In this document: piece after piece, positions 21,874 through 27,791 of the stretch | Layout of the letters: every line of letters starts with the position of its first letter | Numbering within the stretch: the first letter of the stretch is position 1 | Source of the DNA: a virus | Reading direction: 5' to 3' (one strand) | Virus record (IMG/VR): IMGVR_UViG_3300030329_000088 | Location: 1-28,537 of that record | Length of the DNA stretch: 28,537 nucleotides | Position numbers and translations under genes: made by a program | The notes under the pieces: generated by a model | Seen by the model: the letters and a program-made list of their open reading frames with translations, nothing else | What the model was told of the DNA's origin: nothing | The model's database searches: none

Positions 21874-21995
21874 TTTTTATTGTTTTTTATTTTATAATAC
21901 ATGTAACTAGCAAAAGGTGTTCCTAATAATAAAGTCAATAAGCTAGGATGCGGCTCTCCGCAAAGCCCTGTTATGTGTTTTAGTGCTTCAAGCAT
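21870..21995 (-). CDS. 41-residue membrane protein with GLCGEPH motif
   Basis: The ORF starts MLEALKHITGLCGEPHPSLL, continues with hydrophobic LTLLLGTPFASYMYYKI, and ends KNNKK. It has one likely membrane helix (19-33). The HITGLCGEPH pattern resembles small proteins found repeatedly in Bacteroidetes phages as I remember them. It overlaps the Cys-rich gene's end by 8 bases and ends in an ATGA overlap with the DUF3310 gene, so it is locked into the operon. Function is unknown. Confidence 0.6.
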   Translation of the reverse strand: MLEALKHITGLCGEPHPSLLTLLLGTPFASYMYYKIKNNKK

Positions 21996-22386
21996 ATTTA
22001 TTATATAATTTTTTAATTCCATCAAAGCATGTAGATATACAACTACCACAATTTGTAGTAGGGCTGTAATTAGTCATGTGTATAACATTGTAGGTTTCTA
22101 TCATTCTTTTTTTTGCTTGTACGTCTTTTGCCCTGCCTGTTTTTAAATCTTTCCACATGTCTAATATTTCATCTATTATTTCCGGTGGCAAATCATCAGG
22201 TGTTTCTATCTCAGTTGTTTTTTGCCAATACCCCTGCGGACACTCCATAGGTGCTAACCTGCATTTTAATTTCATAAAACATAAACAAACCTTGCAAGTT
22301 CCTGTTGGCTTAAAATAATAAACACATGACCTGCATATTTCTAGCCTATCCTCATAAACATTATTTGGCACAAAAAACTTATTCAT
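21988..22386 (-). CDS. Cys-rich zinc-binding protein
   Basis: The 132-residue protein has an N-terminal Cys cluster: CRSC (18-21), CKVCLC (31-36), C42 and C49, followed by Pro/Glu-rich and helical sequence and a C-terminal CGSCISTC near 113-120. The arrangement suggests at least one zinc site. Similar proteins are common between early and late genes in Bacteroidetes phages. It overlaps its upstream neighbour by 8 bases. Function is unknown. Confidence 0.55.
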   Translation of the reverse strand: MNKFFVPNNVYEDRLEICRSCVYYFKPTGTCKVCLCFMKLKCRLAPMECPQGYWQKTTEIETPDDLPPEIIDEILDMWKDLKTGRAKDVQAKKRMIETYNVIHMTNYSPTTNCGSCISTCFDGIKKLYNKYA

Positions 22387-22852
22387 AAAATAATTTATTG
22401 TTTCTTATATAAAACCCATTAGGCTTTAATATCTCTCTGCCATATAAATCATACATTTTATTGATTCCTATTTTGTCTTTGTGTTCTTTTATTCCAACAG
22501 TATTCATATTGTATATTACCCAACTATTACCATTAAATATTAACCAATCTTCTATACTACATACCATTACTAAACCATTTATATATATATACACATCATA
22601 ATTTAATTTTACTGTATCGGTTGGTGTAATTTGTGAAAAATAATAATTCATACCTTGCCCTGAATAACACACCCCATTAGCACAAGCTCCCCACCATACT
22701 TCCATAGAATCAGGGATATTAGCTATGTTTGATGTGTCAAGACCTACATTAAATACTTGGCTTTGGTTTGTCCAATATGTTATTGAATCACATAATTGTG
22801 CGGAGGTTTTTAATCCATATACTACAAATAAAAATAAAATTATTTTTTTCAT
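22379..22852 (-). CDS. Secreted protein with T9SS type A-like C-terminal tail
   Basis: The 157-residue protein has a clear signal peptide (KK then ILFLFVVYGLKTSA, cleavage near 18/19). The mature part is beta-type with paired Cys (C21 with the ACANGVCY and MVCSIED regions), resembling secreted proteins of marine Flavobacteriia. The last 25 residues contain MYDLYGREI and PNGFYIRNNKLFYE, reminiscent of the short type IX secretion C-terminal signal (Y-D-x-x-G-R and PxGxYI). It is shorter than a normal sorting domain. The start overlaps the sigma-like gene stop (ATGA). A surface or outer-membrane role such as superinfection exclusion is inference. Confidence 0.65.
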   Translation of the reverse strand: MKKIILFLFVVYGLKTSAQLCDSITYWTNQSQVFNVGLDTSNIANIPDSMEVWWGACANGVCYSGQGMNYYFSQITPTDTVKLNYDVYIYINGLVMVCSIEDWLIFNGNSWVIYNMNTVGIKEHKDKIGINKMYDLYGREILKPNGFYIRNNKLFYE

Positions 22853-23442
22853 TTATTTTTTTTATCAGCTAAATTGTTTTTTAAAATGTTTCTTACTTTG
22901 TCTATTGTTGTAAATATACTATTTCTGCTTATTTTTGTTTTTTTATGTATTTTATCTAGTGTGCTGCCCTCTTCATAATAGTAAAGCTTGAACAATTCCC
23001 TATCGTACCAATAATCTAATTTATCTAATTCCTTGTCTATTAATTCTAATCTTTCTAATTTTGTGTTATCTACCTCTTCATTCGGAATGTTATGTAAACT
23101 TTTATTAACATTATTATCAAAGTATATATTATCATCGTTATAGGTACAACTAAGAGTGTAGATAGAACTATCAATATGTGTGTAATACTTTTCATATTTA
23201 TAATAAAAATTGCTTCTAGTGCTTGTTAATGCTCTTCTTAAAGCAACCGCACCATATCTTGTAATTCCTAATATTCCATCCTTTTCATATATGCCCTTTA
23301 AAATATCAGGATTCATTTGTAAAAAATAAAGCATTAATTCCTGCACCGCTTCATTTACTTTGTTTTCATCTGTTGTTAATCCATAAGCCATTGTTCTAAA
23401 CTTATCTGTTAATTTAGATATTTCTAAATATATCTTAGTCAT
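22849..23442 (-). CDS. Sigma-factor-like protein
   Basis: The 197-residue protein has helical N-terminal sequence (6-80) with KVNEAVQELMLYFLQMNP (28-45), resembling sigma region 2 helices, an Asn/Asp-rich linker (100-125), and a C-terminal region-4-like helix-turn-helix: DRELFKLYYYEEGSTLDKIHKKTKISRNSIFTTIDKVRNIL (147-187). It may redirect host RNA polymerase to late genes. Similar proteins are common in Bacteroidetes phages, but the sigma identity is an inference. ATG at 23442 was preferred to the TTG at 23454 because it gives an 8-base overlap like its neighbours. It ends in ATGA with the secreted-protein gene. Confidence 0.5.
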   Translation of the reverse strand: MTKIYLEISKLTDKFRTMAYGLTTDENKVNEAVQELMLYFLQMNPDILKGIYEKDGILGITRYGAVALRRALTSTRSNFYYKYEKYYTHIDSSIYTLSCTYNDDNIYFDNNVNKSLHNIPNEEVDNTKLERLELIDKELDKLDYWYDRELFKLYYYEEGSTLDKIHKKTKISRNSIFTTIDKVRNILKNNLADKKNK

Positions 23443-23791
23443 GTTTAGGCTCAACTCTATTAAGCTTTTCTACAGCCTCATGTAGCATTTCATCTAACAC
23501 AACTCTATATGCTCTAACTACTGCCGCATTAGTCTTTGTTTCAACACCTGCAAAAAAGCCATTTGTTGCTACTGATAAGTTAATTGGAATAATCATAATC
23601 CAATCGTAAAAGTTGTTTTCATGTGTTCCATTTCCATAATTATTTGAGTACTCTATAATCACATCTACAACTTCTAAATAATTATTGTATTTTGCCTTAG
23701 TTGCAACCTCTTGGGCAAATTGTTTGCACATTGTAATATAAACATCTATAATAGATTTGTGTTCTTCATTTGCGTATATTGGTATGTGCAT
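23435..23791 (-). CDS. Conserved-type early protein (unknown)
   Basis: The 118-residue protein is mainly helical (HKSIIDVYITMCKQFAQEVATKAKYNNYLEVVDVII, 11-46; NAAVVRAYRVVLDEMLHEAVEKLNRV, about 88-113), with an aromatic central strand FYDWIMIIPINLSV. No catalytic motif or signal is seen. Just upstream is a -7-like TAAATTTG (23803-23796), but its TTG lies only 15 bases away, so a promoter is doubtful. Lying between NinG and the sigma-like gene, it may act in DNA metabolism, but that is unsupported. Confidence 0.5.
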   Translation of the reverse strand: MHIPIYANEEHKSIIDVYITMCKQFAQEVATKAKYNNYLEVVDVIIEYSNNYGNGTHENNFYDWIMIIPINLSVATNGFFAGVETKTNAAVVRAYRVVLDEMLHEAVEKLNRVEPKHD

Positions 23792-23813
23792 ACGCCAAAT
23801 TTATAATAAATGT

Positions 23814-24224
23814 TTACTCAATTCCCTTTTCTTTTTTTAAGTTTTTAACAGCTTCTTTGTAATAACTTATTTTTTCCTCATAATCTACCCTAGAAAACTT
23901 TTGTATTTGCCTAGATTTAATCTGTAAACTTTCAGCAGTTCCCTCTCCATATTGAGCGTCTAAATTAATACCAAACTGATATTGTCTGCCCTGCCCATAA
24001 AGATTATCCGCTATTGATTGAGGTTGTACGTTAATTTCATCCCACCTTGTAGATAAGCATTTCCTAGACATAAAATGTCCTGCATGAATACTCTTATAGT
24101 GATAGTACCGCCCTGATGTGTAACACTTTACAAAACCCAAATCATCAGCATCTCTAAGCCTAATGTAAAGACTAAACCATTTGTCTAATTCTTTTTTTAA
24201 TTTGCTAATTGACTTTTTTACCAT
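23814..24224 (-). CDS. NinG-like recombination protein with degenerate zinc sites
   Basis: The 136-residue protein has the NinG core: a helical start (KLKKELDKWFSLYIRLRDAD), FVKCYTSGRYYHY (31-43), AGHFMSRKCLSTRWDEIN (48-65), YQFGINLDAQYGEGTAESL (82-100) and a C-terminal helix. NinG acts in phage recombination and is related to HNH-type nucleases. Family members usually carry two CxxC zinc pairs. Here the first is reduced to C34 and the second region reads NVQPQSIADN with no cysteines. The His/Gly core is kept. Either this branch lost metal binding or function has shifted. The start overlaps the upstream HTH gene end by 7 bases. Confidence 0.75.
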   Translation of the reverse strand: MVKKSISKLKKELDKWFSLYIRLRDADDLGFVKCYTSGRYYHYKSIHAGHFMSRKCLSTRWDEINVQPQSIADNLYGQGRQYQFGINLDAQYGEGTAESLQIKSRQIQKFSRVDYEEKISYYKEAVKNLKKEKGIE

Positions 24225-24493
24225 ATTGATTTTTGCACAAATTGTTTAGGCGGTGCATTGTATATATATTTTGCAATAGTAGTATTTCTGCCAAATCTAG
24301 TTTTTTTTGTTAATGGCTTACTATCTATATTATAGCCCTCTTTTCTATGGTTAAATATAATAGCTGATAATCTAGTTGCTCCATACTCTTTTATTGCTTC
24401 ATAGCTTGTAATACTACCATATGTTTTTAAATGCCATAAAACTGCATCTGATTGTGATTTTACCTCATGTTGTTTAATTGTAATTGTTTTCAT
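24218..24493 (-). CDS. Winged HTH protein, 91 residues
   Basis: The protein starts MKTITIKQHEVK and has the helical core SDAVLWHLKTYGSITSYEAIKEYGATRLSAIIFNHRKEGYNI (about 15-56), a winged helix-turn-helix pattern shared by small phage regulators. The C-terminus is basic (KPLTKKTRFGRNT). A longer frame from a GTG at 24544 exists, but the ATG at 24493 overlaps the stop of the 20-residue membrane ORF as ATGA, so 24493 is chosen. It may regulate early/middle transcription or bind the origin. Confidence 0.65.
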   Translation of the reverse strand: MKTITIKQHEVKSQSDAVLWHLKTYGSITSYEAIKEYGATRLSAIIFNHRKEGYNIDSKPLTKKTRFGRNTTIAKYIYNAPPKQFVQKSIW

Positions 24494-24552
24494 TGTCTTA
24501 TTTGTCTTATTAGCCACATTGCAATAGCTGTTATTAATACCCACCCTATCAT
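24490..24552 (-). CDS. 20-residue membrane micro-ORF
   Basis: The ATG at 24552 opens MIGWVLITAIAMWLIRQIRQ and ends in TGA (24492-24490). Twelve hydrophobic residues flank a basic end, giving a single short membrane helix. Its start overlaps the stop of the upstream gene as ATGA and its stop overlaps the ATG of the HTH gene as ATGA. The double overlap is strong evidence for translation. Function is unknown. Confidence 0.5.
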   Translation of the reverse strand: MIGWVLITAIAMWLIRQIRQ

Positions 24553-24899
24553 TTTAAAAGTTTTGGTTCATCTCTATAATGCGGAACTTGCTTTGGGTTC
24601 TCGCCTTTGTCCACCCTTGCTCTAGCATCCCATATAAGCTGCTGATGCTTTCTTAGCCACTTTATATAGGTAGGCACGTTAAAGTGTATAAAATCGCTTG
24701 TATTAGGGCTTCTTACGCCTAAATTAAATGCGTTTTCTGCATCTTCAAAATAAAAGTTTTTATACATTCTTTTTAAATCAGTTGCTAGGCTTTGAGCCAT
24801 TATAGATATTGTATCCTCTTCTACGTTATTTTGTCCTAATTCTATATATGTTTTGCTAACTAAATCAACGGAACACATTAGCAAATCTTCATTAGACAT
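24549..24899 (-). CDS. Replication-region helical protein (unknown)
   Basis: The 116-residue protein begins MSNEDLLMCSVDLVSKTYIE and is helical with FNVPTYIKWLRKHQQLIWDARARVDKGENPKQVP (about 74-107). It directly follows the initiator gene, the place of helicase-loader genes in lambdoid phages, but no loader motif is seen. ATG at 24899 is chosen because it gives an 8-base overlap. An upstream in-frame ATG at 24923 would extend it by eight residues. Confidence 0.5.
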   Translation of the reverse strand: MSNEDLLMCSVDLVSKTYIELGQNNVEEDTISIMAQSLATDLKRMYKNFYFEDAENAFNLGVRSPNTSDFIHFNVPTYIKWLRKHQQLIWDARARVDKGENPKQVPHYRDEPKLLK

Positions 24900-25524
24900 T
24901 GTTTTTATTATTCTCATTTTCAAATTGTTTTTTTAATTTTTCTTTTACGTTTATATTTTTCTGTAAATGTTGATGGATTTTACTCATAGTCTTTGGTTTA
25001 TCCCATTTCTTTTGGCTTTTTTGCCAACGCAATAATCTTAATTTTATTTCAAATGTACTTTGTTTTTGGTATCTCATTTTCTTTTTACCCTCAGTCCAAT
25101 AGTTAATAAAATCCTCTAACATATCTTTAGGATAATCATAAGACATGACCTCTAAAATAAATTTTTCTTTAGTTATATTTATATTACTTGTATTATTAAT
25201 ACTTGTATTATTACCTTTCATCTTTTTATGTATAGGGCTATCCATCTTTTTCGTGATACCTATACGTCTTTTTATTATCTGCTTTTTAGCGTTCCTTTCA
25301 ACATTTACATTTATAAAGCCTAATTTTTTTAAATCACTAATCCAACTGCTGATAGTGTTTTTGCTTACTCCATACAATTCAGCAAAATAATTATTAGTTG
25401 CGTAACAATACCCTAACTTTCCACTTAATGCAGTAATCTCTCCATATAAAAGTTTTGCATTAGGTTTTAAGTTGGAATACCTCACCTCAGCAGGAATTAT
25501 AGCATAGTAATTAGGTTTGTCCAT
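24892..25524 (-). CDS. Lambda O-like replication initiator (winged HTH)
   Basis: The 210-residue protein has an N-terminal initiator-type winged helix: YYAIIPAEVRYSNLKPNAKLLYGEITALS (6-34) and YATNNYFAELYGVSKNTISSWISDLKKLGFINV (41-73), with the recognition helix at SKNTISSWISDL. A basic linker with NNTS repeats follows, and the C-terminus contains DFINYWTEGKKKMRYQKQSTFEIKLRLLRWQ. This is the layout of phage O/DnaD-type initiators, which bind the origin and recruit helicase. Two 14-base direct repeats in the linker DNA (25185-25213) could be an internal origin, as in lambda. It overlaps its upstream neighbour as TAATG. Confidence 0.68.
   Translation of the reverse strand: MDKPNYYAIIPAEVRYSNLKPNAKLLYGEITALSGKLGYCYATNNYFAELYGVSKNTISSWISDLKKLGFINVNVERNAKKQIIKRRIGITKKMDSPIHKKMKGNNTSINNTSNINITKEKFILEVMSYDYPKDMLEDFINYWTEGKKKMRYQKQSTFEIKLRLLRWQKSQKKWDKPKTMSKIHQHLQKNINVKEKLKKQFENENNKNNV
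25185..25213. repeat. Tandem 14-mer repeats in initiator linker
   Basis: TACTTGTATTATTA occurs at 25185-25198 and again at 25200-25213, a 15-base period. They encode the NNTS linker of the initiator, where lambda has its origin iterons. With only two copies, origin function is a hypothesis. Confidence 0.45.
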
Positions 25525-26033
25525 TATAACATTTTAACTGTATAGTAATATTTCTCCATTGCAAATTTAATATTTTCTAATTGACTTGAAAATTCAAAAT
25601 AAGAAGTATTTATATCACAAATAGCCTCGCCACTTTTTACTTGCAAAATAACATCTGAATCTTTAGATTCTTTAACATTGTTTTTTAATAAATACTCTTT
25701 CATTAATTTACCATTGATAAAAATTTCCTTTTCATTATCAATATCTTTATATGCTTTGTAAACAGCAGAAAAGGTATCTCTATAAATACTGCATGACCTA
25801 TATAAAAAGTCATGCCTGTTTTCATAATGATATATTAAACTCCTATCTCTATTTAATACTTTGCCAATAACTTTTCTATGTATATCCTCTTCTGACCTGC
25901 CAATATAAGCCGCTACGGAACGTGCAATCTGCAAAGGTCTTTTACGGCTTCTTAATGCTAAAGAGCCTTTAGGCATGTTTAACACGTTTGTAGTAAGGTC
26001 GCATATTGCTTTAAAATTTAATTCCTCAGTCAT
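25524..26033 (-). CDS. DnaA domain IV-like DNA-binding protein
   Basis: Residues 28-74 read RSRKRPLQIARSVAAYI followed by RKVIGKVLNRDRSLIYHYENRH, resembling the DnaA C-terminal origin-binding domain (basic loop, then NRDRSLIYH where DnaA has GRDHTTVLH). The rest (75-169) is unknown, with a helix-rich central segment. It probably binds DnaA-box-like or phage origin DNA and acts with the O-like initiator directly downstream. Lack of an ATPase domain marks it as a partial DnaA relative. Confidence 0.62.
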   Translation of the reverse strand: MTEELNFKAICDLTTNVLNMPKGSLALRSRKRPLQIARSVAAYIGRSEEDIHRKVIGKVLNRDRSLIYHYENRHDFLYRSCSIYRDTFSAVYKAYKDIDNEKEIFINGKLMKEYLLKNNVKESKDSDVILQVKSGEAICDINTSYFEFSSQLENIKFAMEKYYYTVKML

Positions 26034-26035
26034 AA

Positions 26036-26368
26036 TTAAAATGGCAAATTATCATCATCTGTTGTTACAAATTCAGACCTGTTATCTGTTGGGCTTTCAT
26101 TTTGATTTACAAAAAACCAACCATCAATTTGATTATAATACTTTCCGTTATATTCTCGTGAATAAACATTGCAGCTTATAGCAACCATATCACCCTCTTT
26201 TAACTTATTCATTTGTTTAACCTTATCACCAAAACATTTGATAGCTATAATGTTATTAAATTTTTCTTCTGTATCTACTAAGATTGTTTGACTTTCCCAG
26301 GGCTTACCATTCTTTGATGTTCCTGCTTCTGCTTGTAGTTTTTTAATTAATTTTCCTTTTACTTCCAT
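26036..26368 (-). CDS. DUF3127 SSB-like protein
   Basis: The 110-residue protein matches the DUF3127 pattern: MEVKGKLIKKL, a GTSKNGKPWESQTILVDTE loop, IAIKCFGDKVKQMNKLKEGDMVAISCNVYSREYNGKYYNQIDGW (about 42-85), and an acidic C-terminal tip DDDNLPF as in single-stranded DNA binding proteins. It coats single-stranded DNA at replication forks and docks partner enzymes through the acidic tail. The family is largely found in Bacteroidetes and their phages, supporting the host assignment. Confidence 0.82.
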   Translation of the reverse strand: MEVKGKLIKKLQAEAGTSKNGKPWESQTILVDTEEKFNNIIAIKCFGDKVKQMNKLKEGDMVAISCNVYSREYNGKYYNQIDGWFFVNQNESPTDNRSEFVTTDDDNLPF

Positions 26369-26416
26369 AATTTTTTATTTTTTAATGATTTCTAAAATTT
26401 TTAATAGTTTTTGTTT

Positions 26417-26527
26417 CTATTTGAGATTGTTTTCTCTTACTCTCTCGCTTTCCCTTTTAAAATACTCTAGCCTTTCGGTATTATCTAAGGGTGTGTTAAT
26501 ACTGTTTTTAGGTGTGTAATTGTCCAT
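26417..26527 (-). CDS. 36-residue early protein
   Basis: The ORF runs from the ATG at 26527 to a TAG at 26419-26417. It starts MDNYTPKNSINTPLDNTE and ends with a charged helix RLEYFKRESERVRENNLK. It lies in the 250-base gap between a recombination-type gene and the SSB-like gene and has no overlap. Its charged helical C-terminus suggests a small binding protein, but no family is recognised. Confidence 0.5.
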   Translation of the reverse strand: MDNYTPKNSINTPLDNTERLEYFKRESERVRENNLK

Positions 26528-26544
26528 GTTTTATAGTTTAGTTA

Positions 26545-26619
26545 ATAAAAAAGAGGGGGGTAGCATTTACAAAGTATAACTGCTGACATTAATAATTAAT
26601 AATTGCTTAAAACCCCCTC
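26545..26619 (-). terminator. Long-loop GAGGGGG/CCCCCTC hairpin with T-run
   Basis: The minus-strand transcript has GAGGGGG (26619-26613) and, 53 bases later, CCCCCTC (26559-26553), followed by TTTTTTATT. Inner AGCA/TGCT pairing is possible. It follows the gene ending at 26623, so it acts as a terminator or attenuator inside the early operon. The long AT-rich loop is unusual. Confidence 0.5.
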
Positions 26620-26622
26620 ATG

Positions 26623-27006
26623 TTATTTTTTAAATTCTTCGCTCTCATCTTCGCCTTTGACACCTATTTCATACAAACCTAAAATTTCTAAAGTGGCTCT
26701 TGCATATGCTCTTTTCTGTGCCATCTCTAATACATAATGACTATTAGTGTTACCATCTTTAAATGTTTGACCTTTTAAAGCAGAGCCAAATGTTTCAATA
26801 GTTTTGTTTCCTTTAGTTGCTATTGCCTTTACTCCTGCAAAATTAGATTCACATTTAACCACCTCGTAATGTATATCAATAGATTCATAAGCATTTATTT
26901 TTGCTATTGCACTTCTGGTCAAGATAATATAGTGCTGATGCTTAAAAATATCTTCTTTTTCTAATTCGTACTTTAGGTACATTTCTTTAATTTTTTCTGT
27001 TTTCAT
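26623..27006 (-). CDS. Putative recombination-associated early protein
   Basis: The 127-residue protein has a helical-beta mix with YIILTRSAIAKINAYESIDIHYEVVKCE (26-53) and the distinctive NSHYVLEMAQKRAYARATLEILGLYEIGVKGEDESEEF tail (about 87-124). The EMAQKRAYARATLEILGLY pattern resembles segments of phage single-strand annealing and related early proteins as I remember them, but no catalytic motif is present. It lies with SSB, DnaA-like and NinB/NinG genes, which supports a DNA metabolism role. Identification is tentative. Confidence 0.45.
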   Translation of the reverse strand: MKTEKIKEMYLKYELEKEDIFKHQHYIILTRSAIAKINAYESIDIHYEVVKCESNFAGVKAIATKGNKTIETFGSALKGQTFKDGNTNSHYVLEMAQKRAYARATLEILGLYEIGVKGEDESEEFKK

Positions 27007-27335
27007 ATCGTTGTTATTAATGCTAAATTATTATCCATTTTATTATATATTTCCTTGTATTCTTTTAGTTTCTTTTTAATGACCTCATTTCTATCTTTGT
27101 CATAAAAACGTGAATCTTTTGGCTCAGGCTTAAAATCAAAACCCTCATCTAAATTAAGCCCTGTTAGTTCTATATAATCATCTAAGGCTTTGTTTATCTG
27201 TTCTTGCGTTCCAAAGATTCTAATGCTAGGTTCAACTTTTTTAAGGTCTGTAAACCAACCATCAGGCGAAAGCTTTTCTATTGTCTTATATATTTCGTTA
27301 TTATAAAAATAAAAATCTTGTGCTATCAATTCCAT
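27003..27335 (-). CDS. Early protein, 110 residues (unknown)
   Basis: The protein begins MELIAQDFYFYNNEIYKTIEKL. The conserved core is SPDGWFTDLKKVEPSIRIFGTQEQINKALDDYIELTGLNLDEGF (about 23-66), followed by a charged C-terminal helix (KKKLKEYKEIYNKMDNN). It seems cytoplasmic. A longer frame from 27410 would add 25 residues overlapping the upstream gene. The ATG at 27335 lies two bases after that gene's stop, so 27335 is chosen. It ends in a 4-base overlap with the next gene. Confidence 0.55.
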   Translation of the reverse strand: MELIAQDFYFYNNEIYKTIEKLSPDGWFTDLKKVEPSIRIFGTQEQINKALDDYIELTGLNLDEGFDFKPEPKDSRFYDKDRNEVIKKKLKEYKEIYNKMDNNLALITTI

Positions 27336-27337
27336 AA

Positions 27338-27595
27338 TTAGTAGTTTAATTGTATGTGAAGCAACATAGAACAAATAGTAGCTGCAATTAATACACTTGT
27401 TATTAGCCAAACAGGTATCTTATTTAAGTAATTAATTTCTTCAATATAATAATCATCTATCATATTACGTTTTCCATACTTATCCCAATTTGACATTTGA
27501 GTTTTGCTGTAAGAAAAAAATATATCCTTTTCTTGTTGATTCATAATTTGCGTGTTACCGCTTACTTTGTTTGTAATTTTGTAATTTGTTTTCAT
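27338..27595 (-). CDS. Tail-anchored 85-residue early membrane protein
   Basis: The protein has a hydrophilic N-terminal half (MKTNYKITNKVSGNTQIMNQ) with charged helices and a single C-terminal membrane segment, PVWLITSVLIAATICSMLLHI (about 61-81), so it should be tail-anchored in the inner membrane. It is the first gene after a strong host-type promoter (27620-27650) with a leader of only about 20 bases, so it is probably the first protein made. Immediate-early membrane proteins often block superinfection or lysis. That role is inference. The left copy (1-172) is nearly identical where present. Confidence 0.65.
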   Translation of the reverse strand: MKTNYKITNKVSGNTQIMNQQEKDIFFSYSKTQMSNWDKYGKRNMIDDYYIEEINYLNKIPVWLITSVLIAATICSMLLHIQLNY

Positions 27596-27619
27596 TTTTC
27601 TTTGTTTTTAATTATGGTA

Positions 27620-27650
27620 CAAAAATACAACAAAAAATGATATAAACAAG
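27620..27650 (-). promoter_or_regulatory. Early promoter, Bacteroidetes type
   Basis: On the minus strand there is CTTG (27650-27647), a 19-base spacer, and TATTTTTG (27627-27620). This fits TTG-N19-TAnnTTTG exactly. Transcription would start near 27613 and reach the ATG at 27595 after about 20 bases, driving the whole early operon. Confidence 0.8.
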
Positions 27651-27791
27651 TTTATTCACAAAAAATATTAAAAGAAATGCTTTTATATCTAGTAAATTTT
27701 TTTAAAAAAACTTATAAATTAAGCAAAAGAATGGTAAAAATGATTAAAAAATACAATATAAATACACGTATATTTGTTTGTTTTTCGGTCA

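Noticed and set aside
23796-23821. Promoter-like TAAATTTG with TTG before the 118-residue gene
   Set aside because: Spacing is 15 bases instead of about 19, and the predicted start would fall at the ATG; chance matches are likely in AT-rich DNA.
27003-27410. 135-residue version of the 27003 gene
   Set aside because: The first 25 residues overlap the upstream gene's membrane segment. The ATG at 27335 follows that gene's stop directly and gives a better start.
27766-27773. Plus-strand TATATTTG near the early promoter
   Set aside because: No TTG at the right distance and no plus-strand gene downstream.
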